Positions 32,352 through 42,235 of a DNA stretch of 64,000 nt are shown piece after piece (the stretch's first letter is position 1; each line of letters begins with the position of its first letter). The notes under the pieces were generated by a model that saw only the letters and a program-made list of their open reading frames with translations, searched no databases and was not told the DNA's origin. Source of the stretch: Hymenobacter sp. CRA2 (GTDB taxonomy: Bacteria; Bacteroidota; Bacteroidia; Cytophagales; Hymenobacteraceae). Location: contig NZ_MVBC01000005.1 in assembly GCF_002007105.1 (NCBI RefSeq), positions 243,681-307,680 of the forward strand, in the 5' to 3' direction. Position numbers and translations under genes: made by a program.

Positions 32352-34472
32352 TTAACTGTTAGTCTCGGGCGTATCGGGCTTCCGACGCGGGGGGCGGCTG
32401 CGCTTTTTCGGCGCAGGCGGCGTTTCGGGCGTTGGGTCCGGTACGGCAGGAACATCAGGGGCCGGAGCGGGAGCCGCTGCTTCTGCGGCTTTCCGTCGCG
32501 GCGCGGCGCGTCGCCGGGGCGGTGCCGGGGCTTGCGGTGCCTCCGCTTCGGGTGCTGCCAGGGGCGTCACAGGTTCTACGGGCGGCAAGATGGCCGGCGT
32601 AGCGGTAACTGCCGGGGCCGGTAAAGCCTCCGCTGAGGCGTCGGGCCCCGGTGCGGCTGCTTTGGTTTTGCGCCCGCCTCGTGCTGGCCGACGGCCCGGC
32701 CGTTGCGGAGTTACCTCGGCTGGGCTATCAGGTTCGGCTGTGTCCGTCGATATTGCTGGAGTTGCTGACTCAGCCGCTGCTGATTCGGCAACTACTTCCG
32801 GCTCTTCAGGCACTGGCAGTTCCACCGGCACCGAGGCTACTGCGGCGGGTTCGTCGGCCCGTTCTGCCTGCAGCTCCGCCGACGGTTCATCGCCCGGCAC
32901 TTGTTCGGCATACAGCGCTGGCTTTTTGCGGTTCGGCCGCTTACGCCGCTTGGACGAGGCTGGTATCGGCTCTTCCGCAGCCGGCAACTCCACAGGTTCG
33001 GTTACTTGTTCTGCCGTGGTATTTGCTGGTTCTTCCTCAGGCGCTGGCGCCTGTTCTACCACTACAGACACAGTGCCCTCCGCTACTGCGGGTTCCGCCA
33101 TAGCTTCCGTTATGACCTCATTCGCTTCCGAAGCGTCGGCCGGGCCACCTTGCTCTTCAGCAGAGCGGTTACCCTTTTTCTTGTGCTTACGGCCGCCACG
33201 TTTGCGTTTGCGCCGCTTGCCGGCACCGGCTTCGCCAGGCAGCGCAGCTTCCGCTTCGTTGACGACCCCGGCAGCATCCTCAAGCTCCTCAGTTGCGTCC
33301 GCGGTTTCCTCTGCTGGTTCTTCCTCAGCCGCCAAAATCTCAGCCCAGGTAGGTTCAGCTTTCACCGGCGCAGGCGCTACTACTTCCGGCTCCACTCTCG
33401 GAGTTGCCGGGGCCGTTGCGTCCTCGTAACCGATGTCTATGCGTTCTTCCCCGTCATCCACATCCTCTGCTGGCGCGGGCGGCGGGGGCGGGGGAAGGGC
33501 AGCTAGTCGGTCTTGCACGTCGAGCAGTTCCAGGCGCACGTCCACGTTTCGGCTAAGCAGCCGCTCTAGGCGCTTCTGCGTTTGCTCCAGGAACTCGCGG
33601 TGCTCCGGTGCTCCTTCGTGCAGTGGCCGATGGTTCAGGGAGCGTTGAATGCCCTCCCATTCGTGCACGAACTGCTTGAAGTTGGCGTCGAAATAGACCT
33701 GTGTAAACTTTTCCCAGATATACTGTTCGGCCACCTCCGAAGGGTGCAGCATGTCGGACGCGTAGAAGCGGTAATCCCGTAAGTCGTCCAGCAGCAGCTC
33801 ATAGGCCGGAAAGTAAGAGGCACCGGGCAGCAGCTCGCTCAGGTAGTGGCAGGCCACGCGCAGCACCGACTTGCTCACGGCATTCAGCGGCAGCGTATCC
33901 TTGAGGTGCCGCACGGGGCTCACCGTCAGCACCAGTCGCAGCTTGGGGTTTTGCTGACGCAGTAGCGCATACGCCTCCGTCACGGCCGATACGATTTCCT
34001 CTGCCGTCAGCAGCTCTTTATCAAAGCGCTCCGCCGGCACTTTGTGGCAGTTGTTCACCACTTCGCCCGTGTCGCGCAGCCGGTAGCCGTAGGCTGTGCC
34101 CAGCGTCCAGACCAATACATCGGCGCGACGGGCAAATGCGGCCGTTTCGCGAACCGTCTGCTCGATGCGTTCCAGCAGGGCAGGAGGGGAGTCGGCCCCC
34201 ACGGTGGCGTGCAGGTCGTAGCTCTGCCAGCGGCCCCGGGCTTCCACTAGGTGCTGTTGCCAGTCGGTGTCCTCGCCAGCTACGGCGCGCAGCAGCCGCG
34301 CGGCGGCCAGGGGATTAAACACGGTGCCAAACGGGTTTGCCAGCGTCCGGACCTTGTGGCCGGCTAGCTGCTCCCCGATGACATCCGAAAAGCACGACCC
34401 GATGGTAAGTACCCGCGCCCCCTGATTAAGGAGTTGCGCGGCGGGTCGAAGGGATAATTCAGTTCGAAACAT
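32352..34472 (-). CDS. GSCFA domain protein with a long charged low-complexity C-terminus
   Basis: A 706-residue protein. The first ~320 residues are a GSCFA domain: 'VLTIGSCFSDVIGEQLAG', 'KVRTLANPFGTVFNPLAAAR', 'VLTVSPVRHLKDTLPLNAVS', 'YFPAYELLLDDLRDYRFYAS' and 'DMLHPSEVAEQYIWEKF'. The GSCFA family is usually 320-350 residues. Here about 370 extra residues follow: Pro/Ala/Glu-rich stretches alternate with basic blocks such as 'GAGKRRKRKRGGRKHKKKGN', 'SSKRRKRPNRKK', 'RRPARGGRKTKAA' and 'KKRSRPPRRKPD'. The tail looks disordered and able to bind nucleic acid. The function of both parts is unknown to me. The ATG at 34472 begins the conserved domain. Confidence 0.85.
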   Translation of the reverse strand: MFRTELSLRPAAQLLNQGARVLTIGSCFSDVIGEQLAGHKVRTLANPFGTVFNPLAAARLLRAVAGEDTDWQQHLVEARGRWQSYDLHATVGADSPPALLERIEQTVRETAAFARRADVLVWTLGTAYGYRLRDTGEVVNNCHKVPAERFDKELLTAEEIVSAVTEAYALLRQQNPKLRLVLTVSPVRHLKDTLPLNAVSKSVLRVACHYLSELLPGASYFPAYELLLDDLRDYRFYASDMLHPSEVAEQYIWEKFTQVYFDANFKQFVHEWEGIQRSLNHRPLHEGAPEHREFLEQTQKRLERLLSRNVDVRLELLDVQDRLAALPPPPPPAPAEDVDDGEERIDIGYEDATAPATPRVEPEVVAPAPVKAEPTWAEILAAEEEPAEETADATEELEDAAGVVNEAEAALPGEAGAGKRRKRKRGGRKHKKKGNRSAEEQGGPADASEANEVITEAMAEPAVAEGTVSVVVEQAPAPEEEPANTTAEQVTEPVELPAAEEPIPASSKRRKRPNRKKPALYAEQVPGDEPSAELQAERADEPAAVASVPVELPVPEEPEVVAESAAAESATPAISTDTAEPDSPAEVTPQRPGRRPARGGRKTKAAAPGPDASAEALPAPAVTATPAILPPVEPVTPLAAPEAEAPQAPAPPRRRAAPRRKAAEAAAPAPAPDVPAVPDPTPETPPAPKKRSRPPRRKPDTPETNS

Positions 34473-34649
34473 TAGCAAAAACAGTCCTGGCGGCAGCAAC
34501 TAGAAAGCCAACCTACATAACCGCAGGCTGACCACCAAACGCTCGGGGCCGGCGCGGCTTCTCCTGAAGCCAGCGGCACCGCGTCCGGATGGTGTTGCAG
34601 ATAAAGCAACGTACGTGCTTCCGCCTACGCAAGCTAAGGCTTATACGAC

Positions 34650-34683
34650 AAAAAAAAGCCCTGCCACGGGGGCAGGGCTTTTG
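34650..34683 (-). terminator. Terminator after rplI
   Basis: AAAGCCCTGCC and GGCAGGGCTTT form an 11-base stem. On the minus strand the stem is followed by a T run (complement of the A run at 34650-34657), ending the rpsF-rpsR-rplI transcript. Confidence 0.85.
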
Positions 34684-34704
34684 AAAGCGCAGTCAGCAGC
34701 CGGA

Positions 34705-35148
34705 TTACTCAGCTACTACGTTTACGCGAATCTTGTGCTTCACCTCGCGGTGCAGGTCGATCGAAGCGGTGTACTCACCTACGCTCGAAGGATCCGAGTC
34801 GAGGCTGATGCGCTTGCGGTCCACGTCGAAGCCTTTGGCTTTCAGCGCGTCGGCAATCTGCAGCGTGGTTACGCGGCCGAAGATCTTGCCCGAATCACCC
34901 ACCTTGGCGGGGATGTCGATGCTCAGGTCGCCGATGTTGTTGGCCAGGGTCTGAGCGTCGGTTTTCACCTTCTCAGCCTTGTGCGACGCCTGGCGTACGT
35001 TCTCGGCTACGATTTTCTTGTTGGTCTTGTCGGCTACTACGGCCAGACCCTGGGGCAGCAGGTAATTGCGGCCGTAGCCGGGCTTTACCGTCACGACGTC
35101 GTTCTTGTAGCCCAAGCCTTTTACGTCGTCTTTCAGGATAACTTCCAT
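34705..35148 (-). CDS. rplI: 50S ribosomal protein L9
   Basis: A 147-residue ribosomal protein that binds 23S rRNA near the L1 stalk. The N-terminal 'MEVILKDDVKGLGYKNDVVT', 'KPGYGRNYLLPQGLAV' and the C-terminal domain 'GKIFGRVTTLQIADALKAKG' are typical, and the length is normal. It is the last gene of the rpsF-rpsR-rplI operon, 29 bases after rpsR, and a terminator follows. Confidence 0.97.
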   Translation of the reverse strand: MEVILKDDVKGLGYKNDVVTVKPGYGRNYLLPQGLAVVADKTNKKIVAENVRQASHKAEKVKTDAQTLANNIGDLSIDIPAKVGDSGKIFGRVTTLQIADALKAKGFDVDRKRISLDSDPSSVGEYTASIDLHREVKHKIRVNVVAE

Positions 35149-35177
35149 CTTGCGGAGTCGTCGTTAAGGGTAATGGA

Positions 35178-35429
35178 CTATTTCAGCTGGTCAGCCACGT
35201 AGGGCATCAGGGCCAGGTGACGGGCTTTTGCCACGGCCTGGGCCACTTTGCGCTGGAATTTCAGGCTGGTGCCCGTGATGCGGCGGGGCAGAATGCGGCC
35301 CTGCTCGTTCACGAACTTCAGCAGGAAGTCCGGGTTTTTGTAGTCTACGTAGCGGATACCAGCCTTCTTGAAGCGGCAGTACTTGGTGCGCTGCTCCTGC
35401 TTGTGGATGCGTTCGTTGGCGAGGCTCAT
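35178..35429 (-). CDS. rpsR: 30S ribosomal protein S18
   Basis: An 83-residue protein that binds 16S rRNA with S6. '[20 protein letters not shown]', '[19 protein letters not shown]' and '[14 protein letters not shown]' are the family signature. Gene order rpsF-rpsR-rplI, four bases after rpsF; no ssb or priB gene lies between, as is usual for Bacteroidota. Confidence 0.97.
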   Translation of the reverse strand: MSLANERIHKQEQRTKYCRFKKAGIRYVDYKNPDFLLKFVNEQGRILPRRITGTSLKFQRKVAQAVAKARHLALMPYVADQLK

Positions 35430-35433
35430 CTGA

Positions 35434-35808
35434 TTACTGGGCTACGGCTTCGGTTTGTTTTGCTTTCTGCGAGTTCAGTTCGCCTTTGCGGCGACGCTCG
35501 TTGTAAGCCACGGCGTGCTTGTCGAGCACCGTGGTCAGGAAGCGGATTACCCGCTCGTCGCGGCGGTAAGCCAGTTCCAGCACGTCGATAGCGCCGGCGG
35601 GAGCGGTGAACTCAACCAGGTAGTAGTACCCGGTCGATTTTTTCTGAATCGGATAGGCCAGCTTGCGCAAGCCCCAGTTTTCCGTGTTCAGGAGGTCGGC
35701 GCCATTTTCCTTAAGCACCTGCGTGAACTTCTCGATCGTCTCTTGAACCTGCGCGTCATTGAGGACGGGCGTCAGTACGAAGACGGTCTCATAGTTTCTG
35801 TTTGCCAT
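35434..35808 (-). CDS. rpsF: 30S ribosomal protein S6
   Basis: A 124-residue protein that pairs with S18 in the platform of the 30S subunit. '[20 protein letters not shown]', '[20 protein letters not shown]' and '[20 protein letters not shown]' are typical. The ATG at 35808 begins the conserved 'MANRNYE'; the frame extends further upstream without conservation. It starts the ribosomal operon and is preceded by a TACCTTTG box at 35851-35858. Confidence 0.97.
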   Translation of the reverse strand: MANRNYETVFVLTPVLNDAQVQETIEKFTQVLKENGADLLNTENWGLRKLAYPIQKKSTGYYYLVEFTAPAGAIDVLELAYRRDERVIRFLTTVLDKHAVAYNERRRKGELNSQKAKQTEAVAQ

Positions 35809-35850
35809 TGCGGAACAGAGAAAAAGTAAGTGAGACGATGAATGAGCCGG

Positions 35851-35858
35851 CAAAGGTA
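35851..35858 (-). promoter_or_regulatory. -7 box upstream of rpsF
   Basis: The complement reads TACCTTTG and lies 42 bases before the rpsF ATG, a normal leader length. No -33 match was found. Confidence 0.5.
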
Positions 35859-36110
35859 AGACTTTTACCTATTGGCTCGGACTGTACTCGACAAATAATT
35901 TCTCAAAACAGTTCGGCAAGCTTCTGACTCTCAACTCGCAAACCAAAGCCTGCGTAGGGATAGGGGAGCATGATGACAAGCCAGAGGGCAAGCGCGGAGT
36001 TGGACGTTTTCAGGGCGACTTTTCTATACCTATATATAATAAGGTGTAGAATAGAGCTTTTTAGAATGGTTCTAAGTAGGCTGAATAGGCCGAAAATTAG
36101 CCATACCCGG

Positions 36111-36141
36111 TTTGTTCTCTGCCGTTCGTGGGCTACATTTG
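36111..36141 (+). promoter_or_regulatory. Promoter of the Alternative Complex III / oxidase cluster
   Basis: TTTG at 36111-36114 and TACATTTG at 36134-36141 are separated by 19 bases and fit both halves of the Bacteroidota sigma-A promoter. A transcript would begin near 36148 and have a leader of about 40 bases before the actA ATG. The 300-base stretch from rpsF (35809) to here contains no gene I can recognise. Confidence 0.7.
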
Positions 36142-36187
36142 TGGCCCTAAAGCACCCTGCTTTTACGTTTTTCCAGCACGTTTTGCA

Positions 36188-37531
36188 ATGAGTAGCTACC
36201 GACTACGCTCTTTTTCACACTGGCTTCTCGCTCTGTTCCTGACGTTTACTGCCGTTGGCCAAGTGGCCGCGCAGGACGCCGCGACGGTGAGTAAGGATGG
36301 TGTGGTGCCCGGCCAAACTGCCGCCGCTGCTCCCGCAGCCGCCGCAGGTGGCGCCGCGCCAGCCGGTGACGCCGCCGCTGTTGCGGCCGGCGACGCCCTG
36401 TTCAAAGGCAACTGCGCCCAGTGCCACGCCGTCAACGACGTAGTCGTAGGTCCGGCTTTGGCCGGCATCGACCAGCGCCGTCCCCTGCCCTGGATTATTA
36501 AATGGGTGAAGAACTCCAGCAAGATGGTCGCCAGCGGCGACGAGTACGCGGTGAAGCTCTTCAACCAGTACCAGAAGCAGCAAATGCCCAACTTTGCGCT
36601 CAGCGACGAAGAAATTACCTCGATTGTTGCCTACGTTAAGTCGCAAACCGGCCCTGGCGCTGGCACGAAGCAGGAGCAAGGTGGCTCGCCTGATCAAGGC
36701 GCACAAGCCAACCAAGGCGGTGCTGCCGGTGCCGATGACGCTGCCGGCGCTGGCAAATACGTCAACGTGGTTCTGATTGTCCTGATTGTAGTGCTGATTG
36801 TGCTGGTGGTAACACTGGTTATCATCGCCAACATCATGAAGGACGTACTGCGGGGCCGCAAAGATCTTGATGGCCGCGACGTAGAACTCCTCGATCAGAA
36901 AACCGACTGGATGGGTATCCTGAAGTCGGGCTGGTTTAAAGGCGTTGTGGGTACGCTGTTCGTACTCGTTGTGCTCTACGAGTCTATCCAAGGTATTATG
37001 GCTGTGGGTCTTACCCAAGGTTACCAGCCGGCCCAGCCCATTGCCTTCTCGCACAAACTGCACGCCGGTGAGCACCAGATCAACTGTGCTTACTGCCACA
37101 CCTCGGTATACAAGAGCAAGTCGGCTAACATTCCGTCGGCCAACATCTGTATGAACTGCCACTCGCAGATCAAGACGACGTCGCCGGAAATCAAGAAAAT
37201 CTACCGCGCTATTCAGCGTCAGCAGCCGATCCAGTGGGTACGTATCCACAACCTGCCGGACCTGGCTTACTTCAACCACTCGCAGCACACCCAAGTAGGT
37301 GGCATCGAGTGCCAGACCTGCCACGGCCCGATCCAGAACATGGACGTGGTGTACCAGTACTCGGCCCTGACCATGGGCTGGTGCATCAACTGCCACCGCG
37401 AGACGCCGCTGAACACCAAAGGCAACGGCTACTACGACAACCTCGTGAAGCTGCACGACGAGGCTAACGCCAGCGCTCCGTTCACCGTGTCGTCGAACGG
37501 CGGTACCGAATGCTCGAAGTGCCACTACTAA
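36188..37531 (+). CDS. actA: ActA, multihaem cytochrome c subunit of Alternative Complex III
   Basis: A 447-residue protein with six CxxCH haem-c sites. One lies in an N-terminal mono-haem domain (Cys76-His80, CAQCH). Five lie in the C-terminal domain: 300-304 (CAYCH), 321-325 (CMNCH), 375-379 (CQTCH), 399-403 (CINCH) and 442-446 (CSKCH). A signal peptide with 'LLALFLTFTAVGQVAAQ' precedes the first domain, and a transmembrane helix ('VVLIVLIVVLIVLVVTLVII') lies near 190-212. In Rhodothermus ActA has five haems; the extra N-terminal haem domain resembles the six-haem form known from Flavobacterium. The ATG at 36188 gives the signal peptide. It is the first gene of the cluster and passes electrons toward the oxidase. 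Confidence 0.95.
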   Translation: MSSYRLRSFSHWLLALFLTFTAVGQVAAQDAATVSKDGVVPGQTAAAAPAAAAGGAAPAGDAAAVAAGDALFKGNCAQCHAVNDVVVGPALAGIDQRRPLPWIIKWVKNSSKMVASGDEYAVKLFNQYQKQQMPNFALSDEEITSIVAYVKSQTGPGAGTKQEQGGSPDQGAQANQGGAAGADDAAGAGKYVNVVLIVLIVVLIVLVVTLVIIANIMKDVLRGRKDLDGRDVELLDQKTDWMGILKSGWFKGVVGTLFVLVVLYESIQGIMAVGLTQGYQPAQPIAFSHKLHAGEHQINCAYCHTSVYKSKSANIPSANICMNCHSQIKTTSPEIKKIYRAIQRQQPIQWVRIHNLPDLAYFNHSQHTQVGGIECQTCHGPIQNMDVVYQYSALTMGWCINCHRETPLNTKGNGYYDNLVKLHDEANASAPFTVSSNGGTECSKCHY

Positions 37532-37548
37532 TAGGTTGCTAGGATTTC

Positions 37549-37579
37549 GGAGACGCTGAATCTAGCATTCGGCGCCTCC
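37549..37579 (+). other. Intercistronic hairpin between actA and actB
   Basis: GGAGACGCTGAAT and ATTCGGCGCCTCC form a 13-base stem with one mismatch and one G-U pair around a 5-base loop. No long T run follows. It lies in the 137-base actA-actB gap and may attenuate or stabilise the transcript. Confidence 0.55.
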
Positions 37580-37668
37580 CTTTCCGCTTTCACGTCGAAA
37601 CAGAGATACACTTGGGCACTGACGGCCGCCAATACGTCACCGCACAGTCCCTAAGTACCCATACACAC

Positions 37669-40600
37669 ATGCAAGAGTCGCCTAAGTACTGGAAGGGAAT
37701 CGAGGAGCTCGAAAACTCGCCGGAGTTTCTGCATAATGCCCTGAGTGAGTTCGGGTCGATGCCGATGAAGGAGAGCCGTCCCTCGTCGGACGACACGGTC
37801 GCCCCGCGCCGCGACTTCCTCAAGCTGATGGGCTTCGGCCTGGCCGCTGCCACGCTGGCAAGCTGCGAAACGCCCGTTCGCAAAGCAATTCCGTACCTGA
37901 ACAAGCCCGAGGAGGTAGATCCGGGTATTGCTAACTTCTACGCCTCGACCTATTTCAACGGTCAGGACTACAACAGCGTGCTCGTGAAGACGCGCGAAGG
38001 TCGTCCGATCAAGGTCGAAGGCAACCCTGAGTCGCCCATCACGCGTGGTGGTCTGTCGGCTCGCGGCCAAGCTTCGCTGCTGAACCTGTACGACCAGAAT
38101 CGTCTGCAGTCGTTTGCCATCAATGGCAAGCCGGTCGATAAGGATCAGGTGGACCAGGAAATCCGCACCAAGCTGGCAGGCGTAACCGGCCGTATCGCCA
38201 TCGTTTCGCCGACCATCATCAGCCCGAGCACCAAGCGTGCCATTGCTGACTTCGCCGGCCGCTACGCCAACACCGAACACGTACAGTACGACGCCGTTTC
38301 GGCTTCGGGCCTGCTGCGCGCCAACGGTGGCGTCGTTCCGGGTTACGACTTCAGCCAAGCTGCTGTTATCGTGAGTCTGGGCGCTGACTTCCTCGGCACC
38401 TGGATTTCGCCGGTAGAGTATGCTGCGCAGTATATCGTAAACCGCAAGGTGTCGAACACCAAGCGTTCAATGTCGCGCCACTTCCAGTTCGAGTCGAACA
38501 TGTCGCTGACCGGCGCCAACGCCGACGTCCGCGTAGCTGTGAGGCCTTCGGACCTGAACCAGGTCGCGCTGGCTATCTACAACGGTATCGTAGGCGGTGG
38601 TGCCGCTTCGAACTACAAAGCCACGCCGACGCTGACCAAGGCCATCGACGAGCTGAAAGCCGCTGGTAGCCGCGCTCTGGTAGTTTCGGGCTCCGACGAT
38701 GTAGCCGTACAAACTTTGGTAACGGCCATCAACGCCGCTCTCGGTAACACCGGCACGACCATCAACCCGAATGCACCTTCTTACGTGCGTCAGGGTGATG
38801 ACGCCCGCATGGAGCGTTTGGTGCGTGACCTTGGCACCGGTGGGGTAGGGGCTGTAATCTTCTACCACGCTAACCCGGCTTACGACCATCCGCTGGCTGA
38901 GCAGGTACAGAAGGCCCTGCAGAATAAAAACCTGCTGAGCATTTCGTTCAACGAAAAGATGGACGAAACCACCTCGCTGTGCCAGTACCAGTGCCCCGAC
39001 CATCACTGGATGGAGTCGTGGAACGATTACGAGCCTAAGCGTGGCTTCCTCAGCCTTGCCCAGCCGGTTATCACGCCGCTGTTCAAGACCCGTCAGGCGC
39101 AAGAAAGCTTATTGGCTTGGGCTGGTAACCCCAATACGTACTACAACTACCTGCGTAACAACTGGCGCGGTGTTGTTGCTGGCCAGGCTGGCTGGGACAA
39201 AGCCGTGCACGATGGCGTAGCCGTTGGCACCTTAACCCCAGCCCCGGCCGCTCAGCTAGCTCCGGCTGTTGCCGCCGCCGAGGCTGCCAACACGGTAGCT
39301 GGTCAGAAAGGTGGTGCAGTTGAATTTGCTCTCTACGAAAAAGTAGGCGTTGGCAACGGCCAGCAAGCCAACAACCCTTGGCTACAGGAGCTGCCCGACC
39401 CCGTGTCGAAGGCAACCTGGGGCAACTACATAACTGTTTCGCGCACTATGGCGAAGCAGCAGAACTGGGAACAGGGCGACGTAGTGAAAGTAACTGCCAA
39501 CGGCAAGTCGCTGGAATTGCCCGTGCTGATTCAGCCGGGTCAGGCCCAAGGCTCCATTGGTATTGCAGTGGGCTACGGCCGCGAGAAAGCCGGCAAAGTA
39601 GGCGACAAAGTAGGCGCTAATGCTTACCCGCTGGCTCAACTGCGCAACGGTGCCATCATGTACACCGGCGTAGCCACGTTGGCTGGTGCAGGTTCGAAGC
39701 AGCCGATTGCCCAGACGCAGACCCACCACACCATCATGGACCGTAAGCCGGTGGTGCAGGAAGCTACGCTGGCCCAGTACATCGCTGACCCCAAGAAGGT
39801 AACCGAGTACGATAAGATTGCCACGCCTGATGGCTTGGAGAAGCCCAACAAGGTTTCGCTGTGGCAGGATTATGAGTACAAGAACCACCACTGGGCCATG
39901 GCTATCGACCTCAACTCGTGCATTGGCTGCGGCTCGTGCGTGGTGGGTTGCCAGGTAGAGAACAACATCCCGGTAGTAGGTAAGCAGGAGGTTATCAACC
40001 GTCGCGAAATGCACTGGTTGCGTATCGACCGCTACTACAGCTCGGACCACCACAAAGACGAATTCGCGACGGAAGGCAAGTTGGCTACCTACGCCAACAT
40101 GGAAGACCCCTCGGACAACCCGCAGGTTATCTTCCAGCCGATGCTCTGCCAGCACTGCAACCACGCTCCCTGCGAAACGGTGTGCCCGGTACTGGCTACC
40201 ACCCACAGCACGGAAGGTCTGAACCAGATGACCTACAACCGCTGCGTGGGTACGCGCTACTGCGCTAACAACTGCCCGTACAAAGTGCGTCGCTTTAACT
40301 GGTTCTCGTACTACTCCAACGAGAAGTTCGAATCGGTAAACGGCCACATGTTCACCGACCTGGGCCGCATGACGCTGAACCCGGACGTAATGGTTCGTGC
40401 CCGCGGCGTTATCGAGAAGTGCTCGTTCTGCGTGCAGCGCATTCAGCTCGGCAAACTCGAAGCTAAGAAGCAGAAGCGTCGCCCGCAGGATGGTGAAGTG
40501 GTAACGGCCTGCGCCCAGTCCTGCCCCACCCAAGCCATTGTCTTCGGTGACCTGAAGGACCCGAACTCGCGCGTTAGCCAGATCTGGCGCCGTGAGGATG

Positions 40601-40752
40601 GTGAGCGGGGCTTCAAGGTCCTGGACGCTATCAATACGCAGCCCAACATTACGTATCTGACCAAGATCCGTAACACGGATGTGTCGAACTTCTTCGCTCC
40701 CGAGGAAGAAGGTGAAAAAGCTGGTAAAAAGGCGGAAGCCCACAACGCCTAA
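37669..40752 (+). CDS. actB: ActB, molybdopterin-like and Fe-S subunit of Alternative Complex III
   Basis: A 1027-residue protein. A twin-arginine signal-like stretch 'APRRDFLKLMGFGLAAATLA' at about 46-65 precedes a possible lipobox Cys66 (Leu-Ala-Ser-Cys). The large middle part is related to the molybdopterin oxidoreductase fold, which in this complex lacks the cofactor. The C-terminal part carries the ferredoxin-like clusters: Cys751 in 'CIGCGSCVVGCQVENN', Cys827 in 'CQHCNHAPCETVCP', Cys859 in 'CVGTRYCANNCPYKVRRF', and Cys918 and Cys948 in 'CSFCVQRI' and 'CAQSCPTQAI'. The ATG at 37669 ('MQESPKYW') was chosen. ActB is the largest subunit and links the quinol site to the haems. Confidence 0.95.
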   Translation: MQESPKYWKGIEELENSPEFLHNALSEFGSMPMKESRPSSDDTVAPRRDFLKLMGFGLAAATLASCETPVRKAIPYLNKPEEVDPGIANFYASTYFNGQDYNSVLVKTREGRPIKVEGNPESPITRGGLSARGQASLLNLYDQNRLQSFAINGKPVDKDQVDQEIRTKLAGVTGRIAIVSPTIISPSTKRAIADFAGRYANTEHVQYDAVSASGLLRANGGVVPGYDFSQAAVIVSLGADFLGTWISPVEYAAQYIVNRKVSNTKRSMSRHFQFESNMSLTGANADVRVAVRPSDLNQVALAIYNGIVGGGAASNYKATPTLTKAIDELKAAGSRALVVSGSDDVAVQTLVTAINAALGNTGTTINPNAPSYVRQGDDARMERLVRDLGTGGVGAVIFYHANPAYDHPLAEQVQKALQNKNLLSISFNEKMDETTSLCQYQCPDHHWMESWNDYEPKRGFLSLAQPVITPLFKTRQAQESLLAWAGNPNTYYNYLRNNWRGVVAGQAGWDKAVHDGVAVGTLTPAPAAQLAPAVAAAEAANTVAGQKGGAVEFALYEKVGVGNGQQANNPWLQELPDPVSKATWGNYITVSRTMAKQQNWEQGDVVKVTANGKSLELPVLIQPGQAQGSIGIAVGYGREKAGKVGDKVGANAYPLAQLRNGAIMYTGVATLAGAGSKQPIAQTQTHHTIMDRKPVVQEATLAQYIADPKKVTEYDKIATPDGLEKPNKVSLWQDYEYKNHHWAMAIDLNSCIGCGSCVVGCQVENNIPVVGKQEVINRREMHWLRIDRYYSSDHHKDEFATEGKLATYANMEDPSDNPQVIFQPMLCQHCNHAPCETVCPVLATTHSTEGLNQMTYNRCVGTRYCANNCPYKVRRFNWFSYYSNEKFESVNGHMFTDLGRMTLNPDVMVRARGVIEKCSFCVQRIQLGKLEAKKQKRRPQDGEVVTACAQSCPTQAIVFGDLKDPNSRVSQIWRREDGERGFKVLDAINTQPNITYLTKIRNTDVSNFFAPEEEGEKAGKKAEAHNA

Positions 40753-40780
40753 GTCAACACGAACCAATTAACCAACCAAT

Positions 40781-42235
40781 ATGCAGCACGTTTCGCCTGT
40801 ACGCATACCGCTCGTAACCAGCGGTAAGACGTACCACGACGTCACCGAGGACGTGTGCCGCCAGGTAGAGGCCAAGCCGAACATCCGCTGGATGGCCGCC
40901 TTGAGTGTCGCCCTGTTTTTCCTTGGTGTTTTCCTCTACTCCGTGTACCGCACCCTGTGGTATGGTATCGGGGAATGGGGTCTGAACAAAACCGTTGACT
41001 GGGCCTGGGACATCACCAACTTCGTATGGTGGGTAGGTATCGGCCACGCCGGTACCTTGATTTCGGCCGTACTGCTGCTGTTTCGTCAGAAGTGGCGGAC
41101 CTCCATCAACCGCGCGGCTGAGGCAATGACCATCTTCGCCGTAATCTGCGCGGCTATGTTCCCGGTACTGCACATGGGCCGTCCGTGGCTCGCTTTCTGG
41201 GTACTGCCGCTGCAAAACACGTTCGGCTCGCTATGGGCGAACTTCAATTCGCCGCTGCTCTGGGACGTATTCGCAATTTCGACCTACTTCTCGGTGTCGC
41301 TGGTGTTCTGGTACACCGGTCTAGTACCCGACTTCGCTACCATCCGTGACCGTGCCAAAGGTCCGATTGCCCGCCGCGCGTACGCCCTGCTGAGCTTTGG
41401 CTGGAAGGGCGGGGCTAAGCACTGGTCGCGCTACGAAACGGTGTCGCTGATTCTGGCCGGTGTTTCCACGCCGCTGGTACTGTCGGTACACACCATTGTA
41501 TCGATGGACTTTGCTACCTCGGTAGTACCGGGCTGGCACACCACCATCTTCCCGCCCTACTTCGTTGCTGGTGCTATCTTCTCCGGCTTCGCCATGGTAC
41601 TCACGCTGATGCTCATCACCCGCGTGGTGTTTAAGCTGGAAGATTACATCACGCTGGAGCACATTGCGTTGATGAACAAAATCATGATGATTACCGGCTC
41701 CATCGTAGGTGTGGCTTACATCACGGAGTTCTTCATCGCCTGGTACTCGCAGGTGGAGTTCGAACAGTACGCCTTCATCAACCGCGCTACCGGTCCTTAC
41801 TGGTGGGCGTACTGGTCGATGATGACCTGCAACGTGATTTCGCCCCAGCTGGTGTGGATCCGTCGCATCCGCTACAGCATCCCGGCCACCTTTGTTCTCT
41901 CGATCATCGTGAACATCGGTATGTGGTTCGAACGCTTTGTAATCATCGTGACGTCGCTGCACCGCGACTACCTGCCGTCGTCCTGGGCTATGTTCTCGCC
42001 CTCCATTATCGACATCGGCATCTACGTCGGCACGCTGGGCCTGTTCTTCACCCTGTTCCTGCTCTTCGCCAAGTTCTTCCCCGTGATTAACATGGCCGAA
42101 GTGAAATCGATCCTGAAATACGGTGTGGACAACGGTCCGACCTACGGTGGCCCGAACACGGGTGCCCAACAGTCGACCTACCGCCCCACCGGTGCTCCTG
42201 CCTCCGCCCCCGTAAACTACAACAAGCATGACTAA
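40781..42235 (+). CDS. actC: ActC, NrfD-like membrane subunit of Alternative Complex III
   Basis: A 484-residue membrane protein of the NrfD/PsrC family with about ten helices. '[20 protein letters not shown]' and '[17 protein letters not shown]' carry the conserved residues near the quinol site, and '[20 protein letters not shown]' is also typical. In this complex ActC binds the quinol and, with ActF, is a candidate for proton translocation. The ATG at 40781 follows actB by 28 bases; its last 8 bases overlap actD. Confidence 0.95.
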   Translation: MQHVSPVRIPLVTSGKTYHDVTEDVCRQVEAKPNIRWMAALSVALFFLGVFLYSVYRTLWYGIGEWGLNKTVDWAWDITNFVWWVGIGHAGTLISAVLLLFRQKWRTSINRAAEAMTIFAVICAAMFPVLHMGRPWLAFWVLPLQNTFGSLWANFNSPLLWDVFAISTYFSVSLVFWYTGLVPDFATIRDRAKGPIARRAYALLSFGWKGGAKHWSRYETVSLILAGVSTPLVLSVHTIVSMDFATSVVPGWHTTIFPPYFVAGAIFSGFAMVLTLMLITRVVFKLEDYITLEHIALMNKIMMITGSIVGVAYITEFFIAWYSQVEFEQYAFINRATGPYWWAYWSMMTCNVISPQLVWIRRIRYSIPATFVLSIIVNIGMWFERFVIIVTSLHRDYLPSSWAMFSPSIIDIGIYVGTLGLFFTLFLLFAKFFPVINMAEVKSILKYGVDNGPTYGGPNTGAQQSTYRPTGAPASAPVNYNKHD

